A stretch of 14,483 bases of DNA from a candidate division NPL-UPA2 bacterium (GTDB lineage: Bacteria > Bacillota > UBA994): assembly GCA_018725205.1 (NCBI GenBank), contig QLUB01000037.1:1-14483 (forward strand), given 5' to 3'. Both the position numbers and the translations under genes were made by a program. Numbering within the stretch: the stretch's first letter is position 1; every line of letters starts with the position of its first letter. Shown piece after piece: positions 7,158 through 14,351 of this stretch. The notes below the pieces were generated by a model that saw nothing but the letters and a program-made list of their open reading frames with translations, was not told where the DNA came from and searched no databases.

Positions 7158-7881
7158 GAGTTGGAGGATTCCTCCCCGCAGCGCTATAGAGAGAAGCTAC
7201 TTCCTCCGCCGTAAGATGGCGGTATGCCCCTCTTGCCAAGCTGCCCAAGACTAAAGTTCCAATTGAGAGGCGTTTGAGGTAAACAACCTCGTGCCCCACG
7301 CGGCTGCACATGCGCCGGATTTGACGGTTTTTCCCTTCGTGAATGGTGAGCAAAAATCTCGTTCTTGCTATAGTATGCGTAACAGCTTCTATTTGAGCGC
7401 GCGCTGTCCAACCGTCGTCAAGCAGTACGCCCCGCTCAAGCCTGGCTACCGCTATACTAGACAGCGCACCCAAAACCTCTACTAAGTAGGTTTTAGGCAC
7501 AATTTGCGACGGGTGCAGCAGGCACCTCGCGAGCTCCCCATCATTAGTGAGTATCAAGAGACCCTCTGTCGCTTGATCAAGCCTGCCTACCGGGTACAAG
7601 CGCACGTCAAGGCCGTGACAAAGGTCCATTACTGTGCGCCGCGAATGTGTATCCTGCACTGTAGTAATGTAGCCTGCAGGCTTATGTAGCATTACATAGG
7701 TCAAACGCTCACGCCCGCCCACCGGCTTACCATCCAAGCTTACTTGGTCGCTCTCCACGACCTTAGTTCCCAAAGTCGTAACTGTGATGCCGTTAACTTG
7801 CACCCTGCCCTGCGCGATCAGCTCTTCCGCCGCACGGCGAGAGGCCACCCCCGCTTGAGCGAGCATCTTATGGAGCCGCAC
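7147..7881 (-). CDS. rluB: RluB/RsuA-type pseudouridine synthase
   Basis: This 244-aa enzyme isomerises a specific uridine in ribosomal RNA, by homology with the RluB branch the large-subunit RNA. The N-terminus (1-60) is an S4 RNA-binding domain (RLHKMLAQAGVASRRAAEELI). The catalytic domain follows, with the aspartate motif GRLDQATEGLLILTNDG (D102) and the family C-terminal signature EGKNRQIRRMC. The GTG start shares its first base with the dapB stop (TAGTG), and AGGAAGG lies just upstream. In Bacillus subtilis this gene directly follows spmB; here dapB and ridA lie between. 23S specificity is inferred, because RsuA-, RluB-, RluE- and RluF-type proteins are similar. Confidence 0.92.
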   Translation of the reverse strand: MRLHKMLAQAGVASRRAAEELIAQGRVQVNGITVTTLGTKVVESDQVSLDGKPVGGRERLTYVMLHKPAGYITTVQDTHSRRTVMDLCHGLDVRLYPVGRLDQATEGLLILTNDGELARCLLHPSQIVPKTYLVEVLGALSSIAVARLERGVLLDDGWTARAQIEAVTHTIARTRFLLTIHEGKNRQIRRMCSRVGHEVVYLKRLSIGTLVLGSLARGAYRHLTAEEVASLYSAAGRNPPTRAE

Positions 7882-8600
7882 TAGAGGCCTTCCTCTAAGC
7901 AGTCAAACATGGTGTATAGACCCGGCGCCCTCCCGTGAACAAAACGTATGGCCCGCAGCGCCCCATGCGCAAAAGTCTCGCGCGACAGAGCGTGATGTGT
8001 AAGAACGATTCTTTCGCCCAGTCCCGCAAAGTGAACTTGGTGTTCGCCCACAATCTCTCCAATGCGCAAGCTATGGCAAGGTGTCCCGTGGGAAAGGAAC
8101 TCCAGCATGCGTTTGGCAGTACCGCTGGGGGCGTCTAGCTTGTGCTTATGGTGCAGCTCAACTACTGCCGCGTCATAGGTTTCTCCTAACTCGCGCGCCA
8201 AACTTTCTAGGGCCCGGTAAAAAGCGTGAATGCCGACAGACATATTGGGGGAAAAGAGCACGGGTGCATGGCGAGCGGTTTCTTGCACCACTGCGACCTG
8301 CGCGGCGTCTAAGCCCGTAGTGCCGGAGACTACCGCCAAGCGCGCCGCTTTAGCTATGGCCATGGTTCGCATACAGACTTCCGGGCGGGTGAAATCCACC
8401 AACACGTCGGCCCGGCATTCCTGCAGCTCATCGGTGGTACAGACATACACTTCGCCTGCTGCGTCTAATCTCTTCCCTACTAGCGGATGCGACGCATGCT
8501 CCGAGGCCGCCGTTACACGCATGTCTTTGGTCTGTGCGATAAGCCCCGCGATTAATGATCCCATGCGCCCACCTACGCCGACTACAGCGACCCTAATCAA
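7881..8600 (-). CDS. dapB: 4-hydroxy-tetrahydrodipicolinate reductase
   Basis: DapB reduces the DapA product with NAD(P)H in the diaminopimelate/lysine pathway, feeding peptidoglycan and, in spore formers, dipicolinate. The 239-aa protein has the Rossmann motif GVGGRMG (8-14), SGTTG (92-96), and the substrate and catalytic motif ELHHKHKLDAPSGTA (E149, H150, H151, K154, then D156-APSGT). It ends in RAPGLYTM, as the family does. It is slightly shorter than the usual 250-270 aa, without loss of a key motif. The TTG start at 8598-8600 is fixed by the glycine motif; its ribosome site is weak (GGTG 8 nt upstream). A terminator lies 69 nt upstream, so it probably begins a new transcript, but I could not identify a convincing promoter. 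The expected partner dapA is not in the window. Confidence 0.95.
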   Translation of the reverse strand: MIRVAVVGVGGRMGSLIAGLIAQTKDMRVTAASEHASHPLVGKRLDAAGEVYVCTTDELQECRADVLVDFTRPEVCMRTMAIAKAARLAVVSGTTGLDAAQVAVVQETARHAPVLFSPNMSVGIHAFYRALESLARELGETYDAAVVELHHKHKLDAPSGTAKRMLEFLSHGTPCHSLRIGEIVGEHQVHFAGLGERIVLTHHALSRETFAHGALRAIRFVHGRAPGLYTMFDCLEEGL

Positions 8601-8668
8601 TGAAAATACACCGTCCCTTCACTCGCCACCTACCCCCTAGTTTGTCCAAGTCTGCGGCGACTTCACAC

Positions 8669-8693
8669 AAAAGCCCCCGTGGCGGGGGCTTTT
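8669..8693. terminator. GC-rich hairpin terminator after ridA
   Basis: AAAAGCCCCC (8669-8678) pairs with GGGGGCTTTT (8684-8693), and an extra G-C pair inside leaves a 3-nt loop. It begins one base past the ridA stop codon. The U-rich tail on the minus strand is the TTTT of the stem itself, followed by GTGTG. The symmetrical A/T ends would allow it to work in either direction. It marks the end of the first transcription unit. Confidence 0.85.
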
Positions 8694-8694
8694 G

Positions 8695-9153
8695 CTACTC
8701 CACTTCCACGACCATCTCTACCTCTACAGCTGCGCCGAGGGGCAGGCTGGCCATGCCTACTGAGGAACGAGCGTGCTTGCCGCGTTCGCCAAAGATGGCT
8801 TGGAGCAACTCTGAGGCACCGTTCATCACCTTTGGTTGCGCGGTAAATTCGGGGGTGCTGCTGACAAAGCCCGTGATTTTGACGATGCGCTTGACCCGAT
8901 TGAGGTCCGGCTCTACAGTTTTGAGGGCGGCTAGGCCGTTAATGGCACAGAGGCGTGCGGCGGCGGTGGCCTCTGCTATATCAACATCGCGCCCTAGGAT
9001 TCCGTGACACTGCAGCTCACCGTTAACTAAGGGCAACTGGCCGGAGATGAAAATTAAGTTTCCTGTGCGCACGGCGGGCACGTATGCCGCTATCGGCTTA
9101 GCGGCCTCTGGAATAACTACGCCTAACTCGGCTAGTCGCGTTTCAATGGACAA
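8695..9153 (-). CDS. RidA family (YjgF/YER057c/UK114) protein
   Basis: This small cytosolic protein of 152 aa belongs to the RidA superfamily. Canonical members are trimers that hydrolyse reactive enamine/imine intermediates released by PLP enzymes. Signatures are NLIFISGQLPLVNGEL, the helix region with TAAARLCAINGLAAL, and the C-terminal ARSSVGMASLPLGAAVEVE, whose arginine corresponds to the substrate-carboxylate-binding arginine of RidA. The ending resembles the subgroup of about 150 aa rather than classical 130-aa RidA, so the substrate may differ. The start is TTG at 9151-9153, chosen because AAGGAGGG lies 7 nt upstream and homology begins at LSIETRLAELG. The frame stays open for 34 further codons upstream, but these overlap spmB and are not homologous. 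It follows spmB by 55 nt and is the last gene before a terminator. Confidence 0.9.
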   Translation of the reverse strand: MSIETRLAELGVVIPEAAKPIAAYVPAVRTGNLIFISGQLPLVNGELQCHGILGRDVDIAEATAAARLCAINGLAALKTVEPDLNRVKRIVKITGFVSSTPEFTAQPKVMNGASELLQAIFGERGKHARSSVGMASLPLGAAVEVEMVVEVE

Positions 9154-9208
9154 ATTACATCCCTCCTTCGTTGACTCAGCATCATCTTGCCACATTCTCC
9201 TATGGAAA

Positions 9209-9715
9209 TCAACCCGCGTCAAAGAGGTGTCGGGAAACAAGAATTGCCGCAACAAGTCCCGCCAAATCCGCGATTAGTCCCGTGAGCAGGCTGTGTCGAA
9301 TACGCCTTACGCGCACCGCGCCAAAGTACACGGTCACAACGTACAGTGTGGTATCTGTACTTCCCTGAACAGTGGAAGCCAGCAGACCGAGAAAGGAATC
9401 AGGGCCATGCACGCGCAGAATTTCGCCTGTAAGGGCGAGTGAGCCGCTGCCGGTTAGCGGTCGCAACAGCGCTAGCGGAACAATTTCTCGAGGGACGCCG
9501 AAGAGTTCCACGCATGCGCCCAAGTGCTCTACAAGTGAGCCTAATAAGCCCGATGCGCTGAGGACGTTAACAGACATCAGCATCGCCAAAATGAAAGGAA
9601 AGAGACGCAGGCTGAGTAAGGCCCCATCCTTCGCCCCTTCTACGAATTCGTCAAACACCGGCACTCGTCGGAGCATGCCCGCCAGAACAATGATGACGCA
9701 CACCAGCAATACCAT
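9209..9715 (-). CDS. spmB: Spore maturation protein SpmB
   Basis: SpmB is a polytopic membrane protein that, with SpmA, is needed for full dehydration of the spore core in Bacillus. The 168-aa protein is complete: hydrophobic N-terminus, VPVFDEFVEGAKDGA, ALLRPLTGSGSLAL, HGPDSFLGLLASTVQGSTDTT, then YFGAVRVRRIRH and a final membrane segment. GSG and QGSTDTT are the family's most conserved parts, and it shares the nucleoside-recognition (Gate) fold. I chose the ATG at 9713-9715 rather than a GTG at 9727, because the ATG overlaps a TGA in the style of coupled genes (TGATG) and has AGGGGG upstream. Its normal partner spmA is missing apart from a probable remnant. Whether SpmB works alone is unknown. 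Confidence 0.92.
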   Translation of the reverse strand: MVLLVCVIIVLAGMLRRVPVFDEFVEGAKDGALLSLRLFPFILAMLMSVNVLSASGLLGSLVEHLGACVELFGVPREIVPLALLRPLTGSGSLALTGEILRVHGPDSFLGLLASTVQGSTDTTLYVVTVYFGAVRVRRIRHSLLTGLIADLAGLVAAILVSRHLFDAG

Positions 9716-9765
9716 CAAGTGCGCCACCCCCTAAACAACCTATCGCCGGCCAGAGCCACTCCAAC
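9715..9765 (-). pseudogene. spmA: Probable 3' remnant of spmA
   Basis: Sixteen codons, VGVALAGDRLFRGWRT, end in a TGA that overlaps the spmB ATG as TGATG. As I remember it, SpmA of Bacillus subtilis ends with a similar pattern (glycine and hydrophobics, then DRYF and a basic tail), and spmA normally sits exactly here, overlapping or abutting spmB. An in-frame TAG lies four codons further upstream, so nothing longer is left. I infer that the rest of spmA, and probably dacB, were deleted. The alternative is a chance short frame, or a leader peptide coupled to spmB. Confidence 0.45.
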
Positions 9766-9816
9766 TTTCCTCTCCTAGGGTTTCATGTAGCATACCCATT
9801 CTGCAGAGCACCTACA

Positions 9817-10317
9817 CTAGGAGCGGCTTGACGGCAAGTCTTTGAGGGAACAGAGATTAAACTGCTCTAGAAAAGTGTCGGTCGTCCCGTAAAGAATGGG
9901 CCGTCCAACCGCCTCTTTGCGCCCTACTGCGCAGATTAGATTCCTTTCCATTAAGGTCAGGAGGGATCGCTCACATTGAACTCCGCGCAGCTCTTCTATC
10001 TCCAGGCGGGTAATAGGCTGTCTATAGGCCACAATCGCCAAAACCTCAAGCGCTGGTTTGGATAGACGATATCGCCTTTGACTTGTCAGCTGACTCACCA
10101 ACTCCGCAGTTTCGGGTTTGGTTACTAGCTGCCACCCGCCGGCAACTGCCCGGAGCGTTATGCCGCGCCGAGGTTCCTTTAGGCTTGCTTGATAGTCGTC
10201 AATCAACAGCGCCAAATCGTTGGCGCTGATCCCTAAAAGGTTACACAACTTCGTCTCACCTATGGGTTCTAAGGCAGCGAAGAGCACCGCCTCGAGCAAG
10301 CCTAATCTGTCAAGCAA
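9817..10317 (-). CDS. scpB: Segregation and condensation protein B
   Basis: ScpB is the dimeric winged-helix (kite) subunit that binds ScpA in the bacterial SMC condensin. The 166-aa protein shows the N-terminal winged helix (LLEAVLFAALEPIGETKLCNLLG), GWQLVTKPE, the conserved SKPALEVLAIVAYRQPITRLEIEELRGV and the C-terminal GRPILYGTT. The start is TTG at 10315-10317, with GGAGG 6 nt upstream, and overlaps the scpA stop by 8 nt. The length is a little short of the usual 180-200 aa, with only the variable ends reduced. An 89-100 nt stretch after it holds no intact gene; dacB and spmA occupy this place in Bacillus. Confidence 0.93.
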   Translation of the reverse strand: MLDRLGLLEAVLFAALEPIGETKLCNLLGISANDLALLIDDYQASLKEPRRGITLRAVAGGWQLVTKPETAELVSQLTSQRRYRLSKPALEVLAIVAYRQPITRLEIEELRGVQCERSLLTLMERNLICAVGRKEAVGRPILYGTTDTFLEQFNLCSLKDLPSSRS

Positions 10318-11035
10318 CGCGCCCCTCCTCCTGTGAGCAAAGGATAAGCTCTCCGCACTCGCTGTCCATGAGCTCCACGCGTCCTAGTTTAATCAGCTCC
10401 AGCAGTCCCAAGAAGACAACAATAATATGCAGCCGGCTGCTTCCTTGCGGGAAGAGATCAACTACCCGCACTCGGGCTTGGCCACTGAACATCCCCTCTA
10501 GGTACAGAATTGCCTCCGACACCGTGTACTCCTGCGGCGGAATCTCCATCGTCAGGGTTCGAGCCTGTTCAAGCATGTGTTGCAGTGCCAACACCAGCGA
10601 CATCAGCGATGTCTGTAAAACAGGTGGGCCACTTACCTTAGTCTCCACCATGCCACGCGCATATAGACGTGAAGCCTGAAGTGCCAAGTCCTCCAAGGCG
10701 TCGGCATCAGCCTTATAGTCTTGGCTGGCGAACCACACGGCAGGACTCGAGCGGTCTCCCTCCGGCTCATCTAACGCTACTGCCAGTTCGCAGTCCTCTC
10801 GTGCAGGCAGCATAGACTTTGACTTATGCCGCAAGAGGCCGGCGCATAAGACTAATTCCGCACCAGCGTCATCCACGCTTAGGGGGGAGTCGGGGTCCAG
10901 TATCGCCGCAACCACCTGTTCGGCTACTTGCGCAAGACTTAGGGAGTAGACATCTATGCTGCCGTTAAGCACCAGGGTTGTTAACACCGCCAATGTACCG
11001 GTATAAGTTGAACATGAGATGCGAAGCCCGCTCAC
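10310..11035 (-). CDS. scpA: Segregation and condensation protein A (kleisin)
   Basis: ScpA is the kleisin that bridges the two heads of the SMC dimer. The protein has 241 aa from a GTG at 11033-11035, which overlaps the protease stop as GTGA and is where homology starts; the longer frame upstream is not homologous. The C-terminal winged helix, FLGLLELIKLGRVEL, is well conserved, as is the LLRHKSKSMLP segment (family: LLxIKSxMLLP). The N-terminus is divergent: TYTGTLAVLTTLVLNGSIDVYSLSLAQV stands where most ScpA have a form of EGPLDLLLxLI then IDIxxIxI. This region contacts the SMC neck. Position directly before scpB makes the assignment firm despite the divergence. Confidence 0.92.
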   Translation of the reverse strand: MSGLRISCSTYTGTLAVLTTLVLNGSIDVYSLSLAQVAEQVVAAILDPDSPLSVDDAGAELVLCAGLLRHKSKSMLPAREDCELAVALDEPEGDRSSPAVWFASQDYKADADALEDLALQASRLYARGMVETKVSGPPVLQTSLMSLVLALQHMLEQARTLTMEIPPQEYTVSEAILYLEGMFSGQARVRVVDLFPQGSSRLHIIVVFLGLLELIKLGRVELMDSECGELILCSQEEGRVA

Positions 11036-11682
11036 ACCACTATCCCCACCAGTACAAGAATAGCTCGCAGCATCCCAAAAAGTACAGCGTTGCTGAGCGG
11101 CGTAAGTATGCTCCCAATTAAACCGGTAGCCATAAGCCCAATTAGAATGAAGAAGCCCCACTGTTGTGCTAAGCTCTGAAAACTATAGGCATACTTTCGC
11201 GGCAGCAAGCTAGCGAGCACTTTAGAGCCGTCGAGTGGAGGAACAGGCAACATGTTAAAAACCGCGAGAACGACGTTTATGGAAAAACCTGTCCTGAGCA
11301 GTCGCGCTCCGAATGAGTCCTCCGGCATGATGTTCATACTTAGCATCGCCACAAAGACAAACATCAAGAGAAAGGCCGTCACTATGTTGGAGATTGGACC
11401 TGCTAGTGACACCCATAGTACTCCTTGCCGCTGATTGCGATAGTAACTAGGGTCAATTTCTACTGCCTTGCCCCAGCCAAAACCAAAGACAAGCAAGGTG
11501 ATGAGTCCGAGGGGATCGATATGAGCGAGCGGGTTAAGTGTAATTCGGTCGTTGTACTTAGGGGTGGGGTCGCCGAGGCGGTGAGAGACCCAGGCGTGGG
11601 AAAACTCGTGTACGGTAATCGCCAGCAACAACGCTGGCAACAAAAAAATAAGGTTCTGGGGCAGCATCGACAGTATGTCCAA
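11032..11682 (-). CDS. Site-2 protease family (M50) membrane metalloprotease
   Basis: The 216-aa polytopic protein belongs to the M50B zinc metalloproteases of the short, PDZ-less type common in Clostridia beside scpA or trpS. Zinc ligands are H25 and H29 with catalytic E26 (TVHEFSHA), plus D151 in NMLPVPPLDGSKV. AGPISN (94-99) is the other family motif. Hydrophobic segments lie at about 9-24, 57-70, 88-115, 134-150 and 165-210. Start is TTG at 11680-11682, preceded by AAGGGAGGG 7 nt upstream, and the ribosome site lies in the last codons of the upstream gene, which ends one base before. The substrate is unknown; the ordering alone does not show one. Confidence 0.9.
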   Translation of the reverse strand: MDILSMLPQNLIFLLPALLLAITVHEFSHAWVSHRLGDPTPKYNDRITLNPLAHIDPLGLITLLVFGFGWGKAVEIDPSYYRNQRQGVLWVSLAGPISNIVTAFLLMFVFVAMLSMNIMPEDSFGARLLRTGFSINVVLAVFNMLPVPPLDGSKVLASLLPRKYAYSFQSLAQQWGFFILIGLMATGLIGSILTPLSNAVLFGMLRAILVLVGIVV

Positions 11683-11683
11683 G

Positions 11684-14299
11684 TTAATTCCCTCCCTTTA
11701 GAGTGCGCTCCAAAAGAACAGCTAGGAACTCAAGCTCCGCCTCTTGCGTGAGGATTTTCCCCGCTAGGCGCGCCTTCTTTAGCTCTGCCAGTATACGCCC
11801 AATCATGGGACCGGGTGAAACACCGCGCAGTATGAGGTCCTGTCCGCTGACCATGGGACGTTCCGTAACTTTGGCATGTAATTCTCTCAGTTGGCGGAAG
11901 ACACCGGTGCCAAGCAGTGCCGCAATAAGTAACTGCGCTTCGACAGAGAGCTCCTCAATCATCAGCCAGATGTCCGACAGGGGAGATTTCCCTGCTTGGA
12001 AAGCGCGTGAAACCATTTCGGCGTGAGAGGCAACTTCGAGGCACACTTCGCGCGCTTTACGCGGCAACTTCAGAGACTCAACTAGCGCGGGCCACTCAGA
12101 GAATGGCCTGTACATAAAAATCACGGCCATGTAGACGGCAAACTGGTCAAAAATTACATCGAGGCTCTCTTGGGCCATACCTCGCATAATCCTAATCTGT
12201 TGGTCGCTAAGCATAAACTTAGGCAGCACGTGCGGCCAGACGCCAAGCTCATCCATGCGCAGAACAGAACGAGAAGCTGCCGGCTCGCTTAACATAAACT
12301 GCAGCTCGTCGCGTAGTTTCTCGCGCGACACCTTCTCTAGTACCCCATTTTCCAAGGCATTGCGCAAGAAACGTTCCGTTTGCTCCTCAAGCCGAAACCC
12401 ATACCGCTGCTCAAAGCGAATTGCCCGGATGATCCGGGTGGGGTCTTCCACAAAACTGAGATTGTACAGCACACGTACCAAGCCTCGCGTGAGGTCATCC
12501 CGCCCGCCAAAGAAGTCAAGTAGCTTGCCGAACTGACCTTGGTTGAGCACCACTGCCAGAGTGTTAATGGTAAAGTCCCTGCGATACAAGTCTTGGCGGA
12601 TACTGGCGTTCTCTACATCGGGAAGAGCTGCGGGCATGGCATAAAACTCGGTACGAGCCGTGACAAAGTCAATGCTTTCACCCTGCGGCAGCGTGACAGT
12701 AGCCGTCCCAAACTTTGGGTATTCTACGCATGCTGCGCCAAGGAGTTTGGAAATGCGTTGGGCCAAAGGTATGGCGGCTGGTTCGACAACCACGTCTACG
12801 TCGACATTCTCATGCCCAATGAAAACATCGCGCACTAAGCCGCCAACCAGATAGGCACGCGCACCCTGACGGTCGGCTTCTTGCCCGATGAGCAGCAGTA
12901 AACCCATGGTTCTTTTGCCTATGTGTGTCTCTAAAGCTACCGTGACATTCTCATCTCCCAGCGCATCCTCGTCGGGACGTGAACGGTAGGTAGCTTGATA
13001 CCAATGCGGATAGCTCTTACCGTGCAGAGTGCGCAGCACATCGGTGCGAGTGACAATGCCAATTACGCCTCCACTTGCATCCACTACGGGCAGGCGCCCG
13101 ATATCCTTGGTTATAAGGATACGCTGCACTTCTTCGAGTGAGGCATCGGCAGATACAACTACTACTTGTGAGGACATAAAGCCCTTGACCGGAGCGTTTT
13201 CTAGTCCGTGGTGGTTGGCTTTGTCGAGGTCACGGCGTGAGATAATACCTACCAACTGACCACCTTCAATCACAGGCAAACCGCTGTGTCCGGACCGCAG
13301 CATCAACTGACCGGCCTCGGCCATCGTTGTGGCCGGGGTGACCATCCGAACGGGCGCACTCATGACATCACGGGCTCGCAGTGGTGGCTGAACAATTTCC
13401 TGAAGCAGGTTCTCTATCTGAGTTACACTGACGAGCGATGCATCCTTGAGAGTGGCTGAGGCTGCCTGCGCATGACCGCTACCACCTAAGCGCTGCATAA
13501 ACTTTTGCATGTCTATGCGGTTACTCTTGCTTCTGCCTACTACATGTACTCTGCCATCCATGTTTACGATGGCAATGCAGGCATCGCAATCGTCAATCTC
13601 TGCTAATTTGCCGGTCAGCACAGCTAAGCCGTCTACGTATTCGCTTACCTCACACGTAGTCAGCTTCACTTTTGCATCCTTCACCACCATATCCCGCGAC
13701 GAAGCCAGTAGTTCCTCAAACAAGGAGCGCTGCCCGTCAGACAGGGGACTACGCGTATACGCGGCTATGACTTCAAGGTTGGCCTGCTGGGCTAAGAGAA
13801 AGGCAACAGCTGAGGCATCGCGGGCAGTCGTATAACCCGCTGTCAGGCATGCGGTATCGGAGTAAATGGCCGTTGCCAAGACCGTAGCCACGCTAGAAGT
13901 TAAGCTAATCTTTCTCGCGGCAATTTCCTCCACCAGCAACGTAGTGGTTGCGCCTACGGCCTCAATATGTGTAGTAGCCCACTCGGGCAGCAGAGCTTGC
14001 CGCGGATGGTGGTCGATGATCGTTAGTTGCACATCGGGGCGCGCAAACAAAGGCTTCAGCTTGCCGATGCGATCCGCGCTCTGTGTATCGACAACCACCA
14101 AATGCGTTACTTCCTGCACGTTCACATGCTCTTGTAGCGTCAGGTTAAGGCTGTCTTTGTACAGTGAGTATAGCTCTTTAACCTTCTTGTTGATGTGACC
14201 AGGGAAGCAGGCCAGTGCCTTCGGCCTAAGCAGTTTGGCAGCTACTAACGAACCTAGTGCGTCAAAATCTGCACTTGTATGACAGACAATAACCTCCAC
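11684..14299 (-). CDS. DHH phosphoesterase / paired CBS / tRNA nucleotidyltransferase fusion protein
   Basis: This 871-aa multidomain protein has a layout known in Clostridia, Aquifex and others. Residues 1-170 are a DHH phosphoesterase domain (SADFDALGS 9-17, VVDTQSAD with D71, DHH 96-98, D148). A DHHA1 domain follows with GGSGHAQAAS (272-281). Two CBS domains (about 310-360 and 372-425) suggest adenine-nucleotide sensing. The rest is a class II nucleotidyltransferase: GGLVRD (486-491), the metal-binding VDVDVVVE (D500, D502), RRDFTIN (573-579) and EDPTRIIRAIRFEQR (from 618). It should add A or CCA to tRNA 3' ends. Separate CC- and A-adding enzymes exist in bacteria with this architecture, so full CCA activity is not certain. 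The DHH part may act as an oligoribonuclease. Start is GTG at 14297-14299 with GGAGG 7 nt upstream. Confidence 0.92.
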   Translation of the reverse strand: MEVIVCHTSADFDALGSLVAAKLLRPKALACFPGHINKKVKELYSLYKDSLNLTLQEHVNVQEVTHLVVVDTQSADRIGKLKPLFARPDVQLTIIDHHPRQALLPEWATTHIEAVGATTTLLVEEIAARKISLTSSVATVLATAIYSDTACLTAGYTTARDASAVAFLLAQQANLEVIAAYTRSPLSDGQRSLFEELLASSRDMVVKDAKVKLTTCEVSEYVDGLAVLTGKLAEIDDCDACIAIVNMDGRVHVVGRSKSNRIDMQKFMQRLGGSGHAQAASATLKDASLVSVTQIENLLQEIVQPPLRARDVMSAPVRMVTPATTMAEAGQLMLRSGHSGLPVIEGGQLVGIISRRDLDKANHHGLENAPVKGFMSSQVVVVSADASLEEVQRILITKDIGRLPVVDASGGVIGIVTRTDVLRTLHGKSYPHWYQATYRSRPDEDALGDENVTVALETHIGKRTMGLLLLIGQEADRQGARAYLVGGLVRDVFIGHENVDVDVVVEPAAIPLAQRISKLLGAACVEYPKFGTATVTLPQGESIDFVTARTEFYAMPAALPDVENASIRQDLYRRDFTINTLAVVLNQGQFGKLLDFFGGRDDLTRGLVRVLYNLSFVEDPTRIIRAIRFEQRYGFRLEEQTERFLRNALENGVLEKVSREKLRDELQFMLSEPAASRSVLRMDELGVWPHVLPKFMLSDQQIRIMRGMAQESLDVIFDQFAVYMAVIFMYRPFSEWPALVESLKLPRKAREVCLEVASHAEMVSRAFQAGKSPLSDIWLMIEELSVEAQLLIAALLGTGVFRQLRELHAKVTERPMVSGQDLILRGVSPGPMIGRILAELKKARLAGKILTQEAELEFLAVLLERTLKGGN

Positions 14300-14311
14300 C
14301 CGCGCACCTCC

Positions 14312-14351
14312 AGCGGCCCTTTTTGGCTATTATAGCACATTAAGGGCCGCT
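14312..14351. promoter_or_regulatory. Perfect 10-bp inverted repeat flanking the promoter (candidate operator)
   Basis: AGCGGCCCTT (14312-14321) and AAGGGCCGCT (14342-14351) are exact reverse complements separated by 20 nt that contain the -10 box. One arm lies upstream of the -10 and would not be transcribed; the other begins at about +1. It therefore suits a dimeric DNA-binding protein better than an RNA hairpin of this transcript. It could also be part of a hairpin in read-through RNA, but no T tract follows. Confidence 0.55.
14322..14337 (-). promoter_or_regulatory. Extended -10 promoter of the first transcription unit
   Basis: On the minus strand, TATAAT (14329-14334) is a perfect -10 and is preceded by TGC, giving TGCTATAAT. 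The -35 region is poor, as is common for extended -10 promoters. The expected start is near 14322, leaving a leader of about 22 nt with a GGAGG ribosome site before the GTG at 14299. Confidence 0.75.

Noticed and set aside
9154..9255. Longer RidA-family protein starting at 9255 (186 aa)
   Set aside because: The extra 34 residues overlap spmB and are not homologous, while a strong AAGGAGGG lies before the TTG at 9153.
11036..11161. Longer ScpA starting at 11161 (283 aa)
   Set aside because: The added 42 residues overlap the protease gene and are unlike ScpA; the GTGA overlap at 11032-11035 is a typical coupled start.
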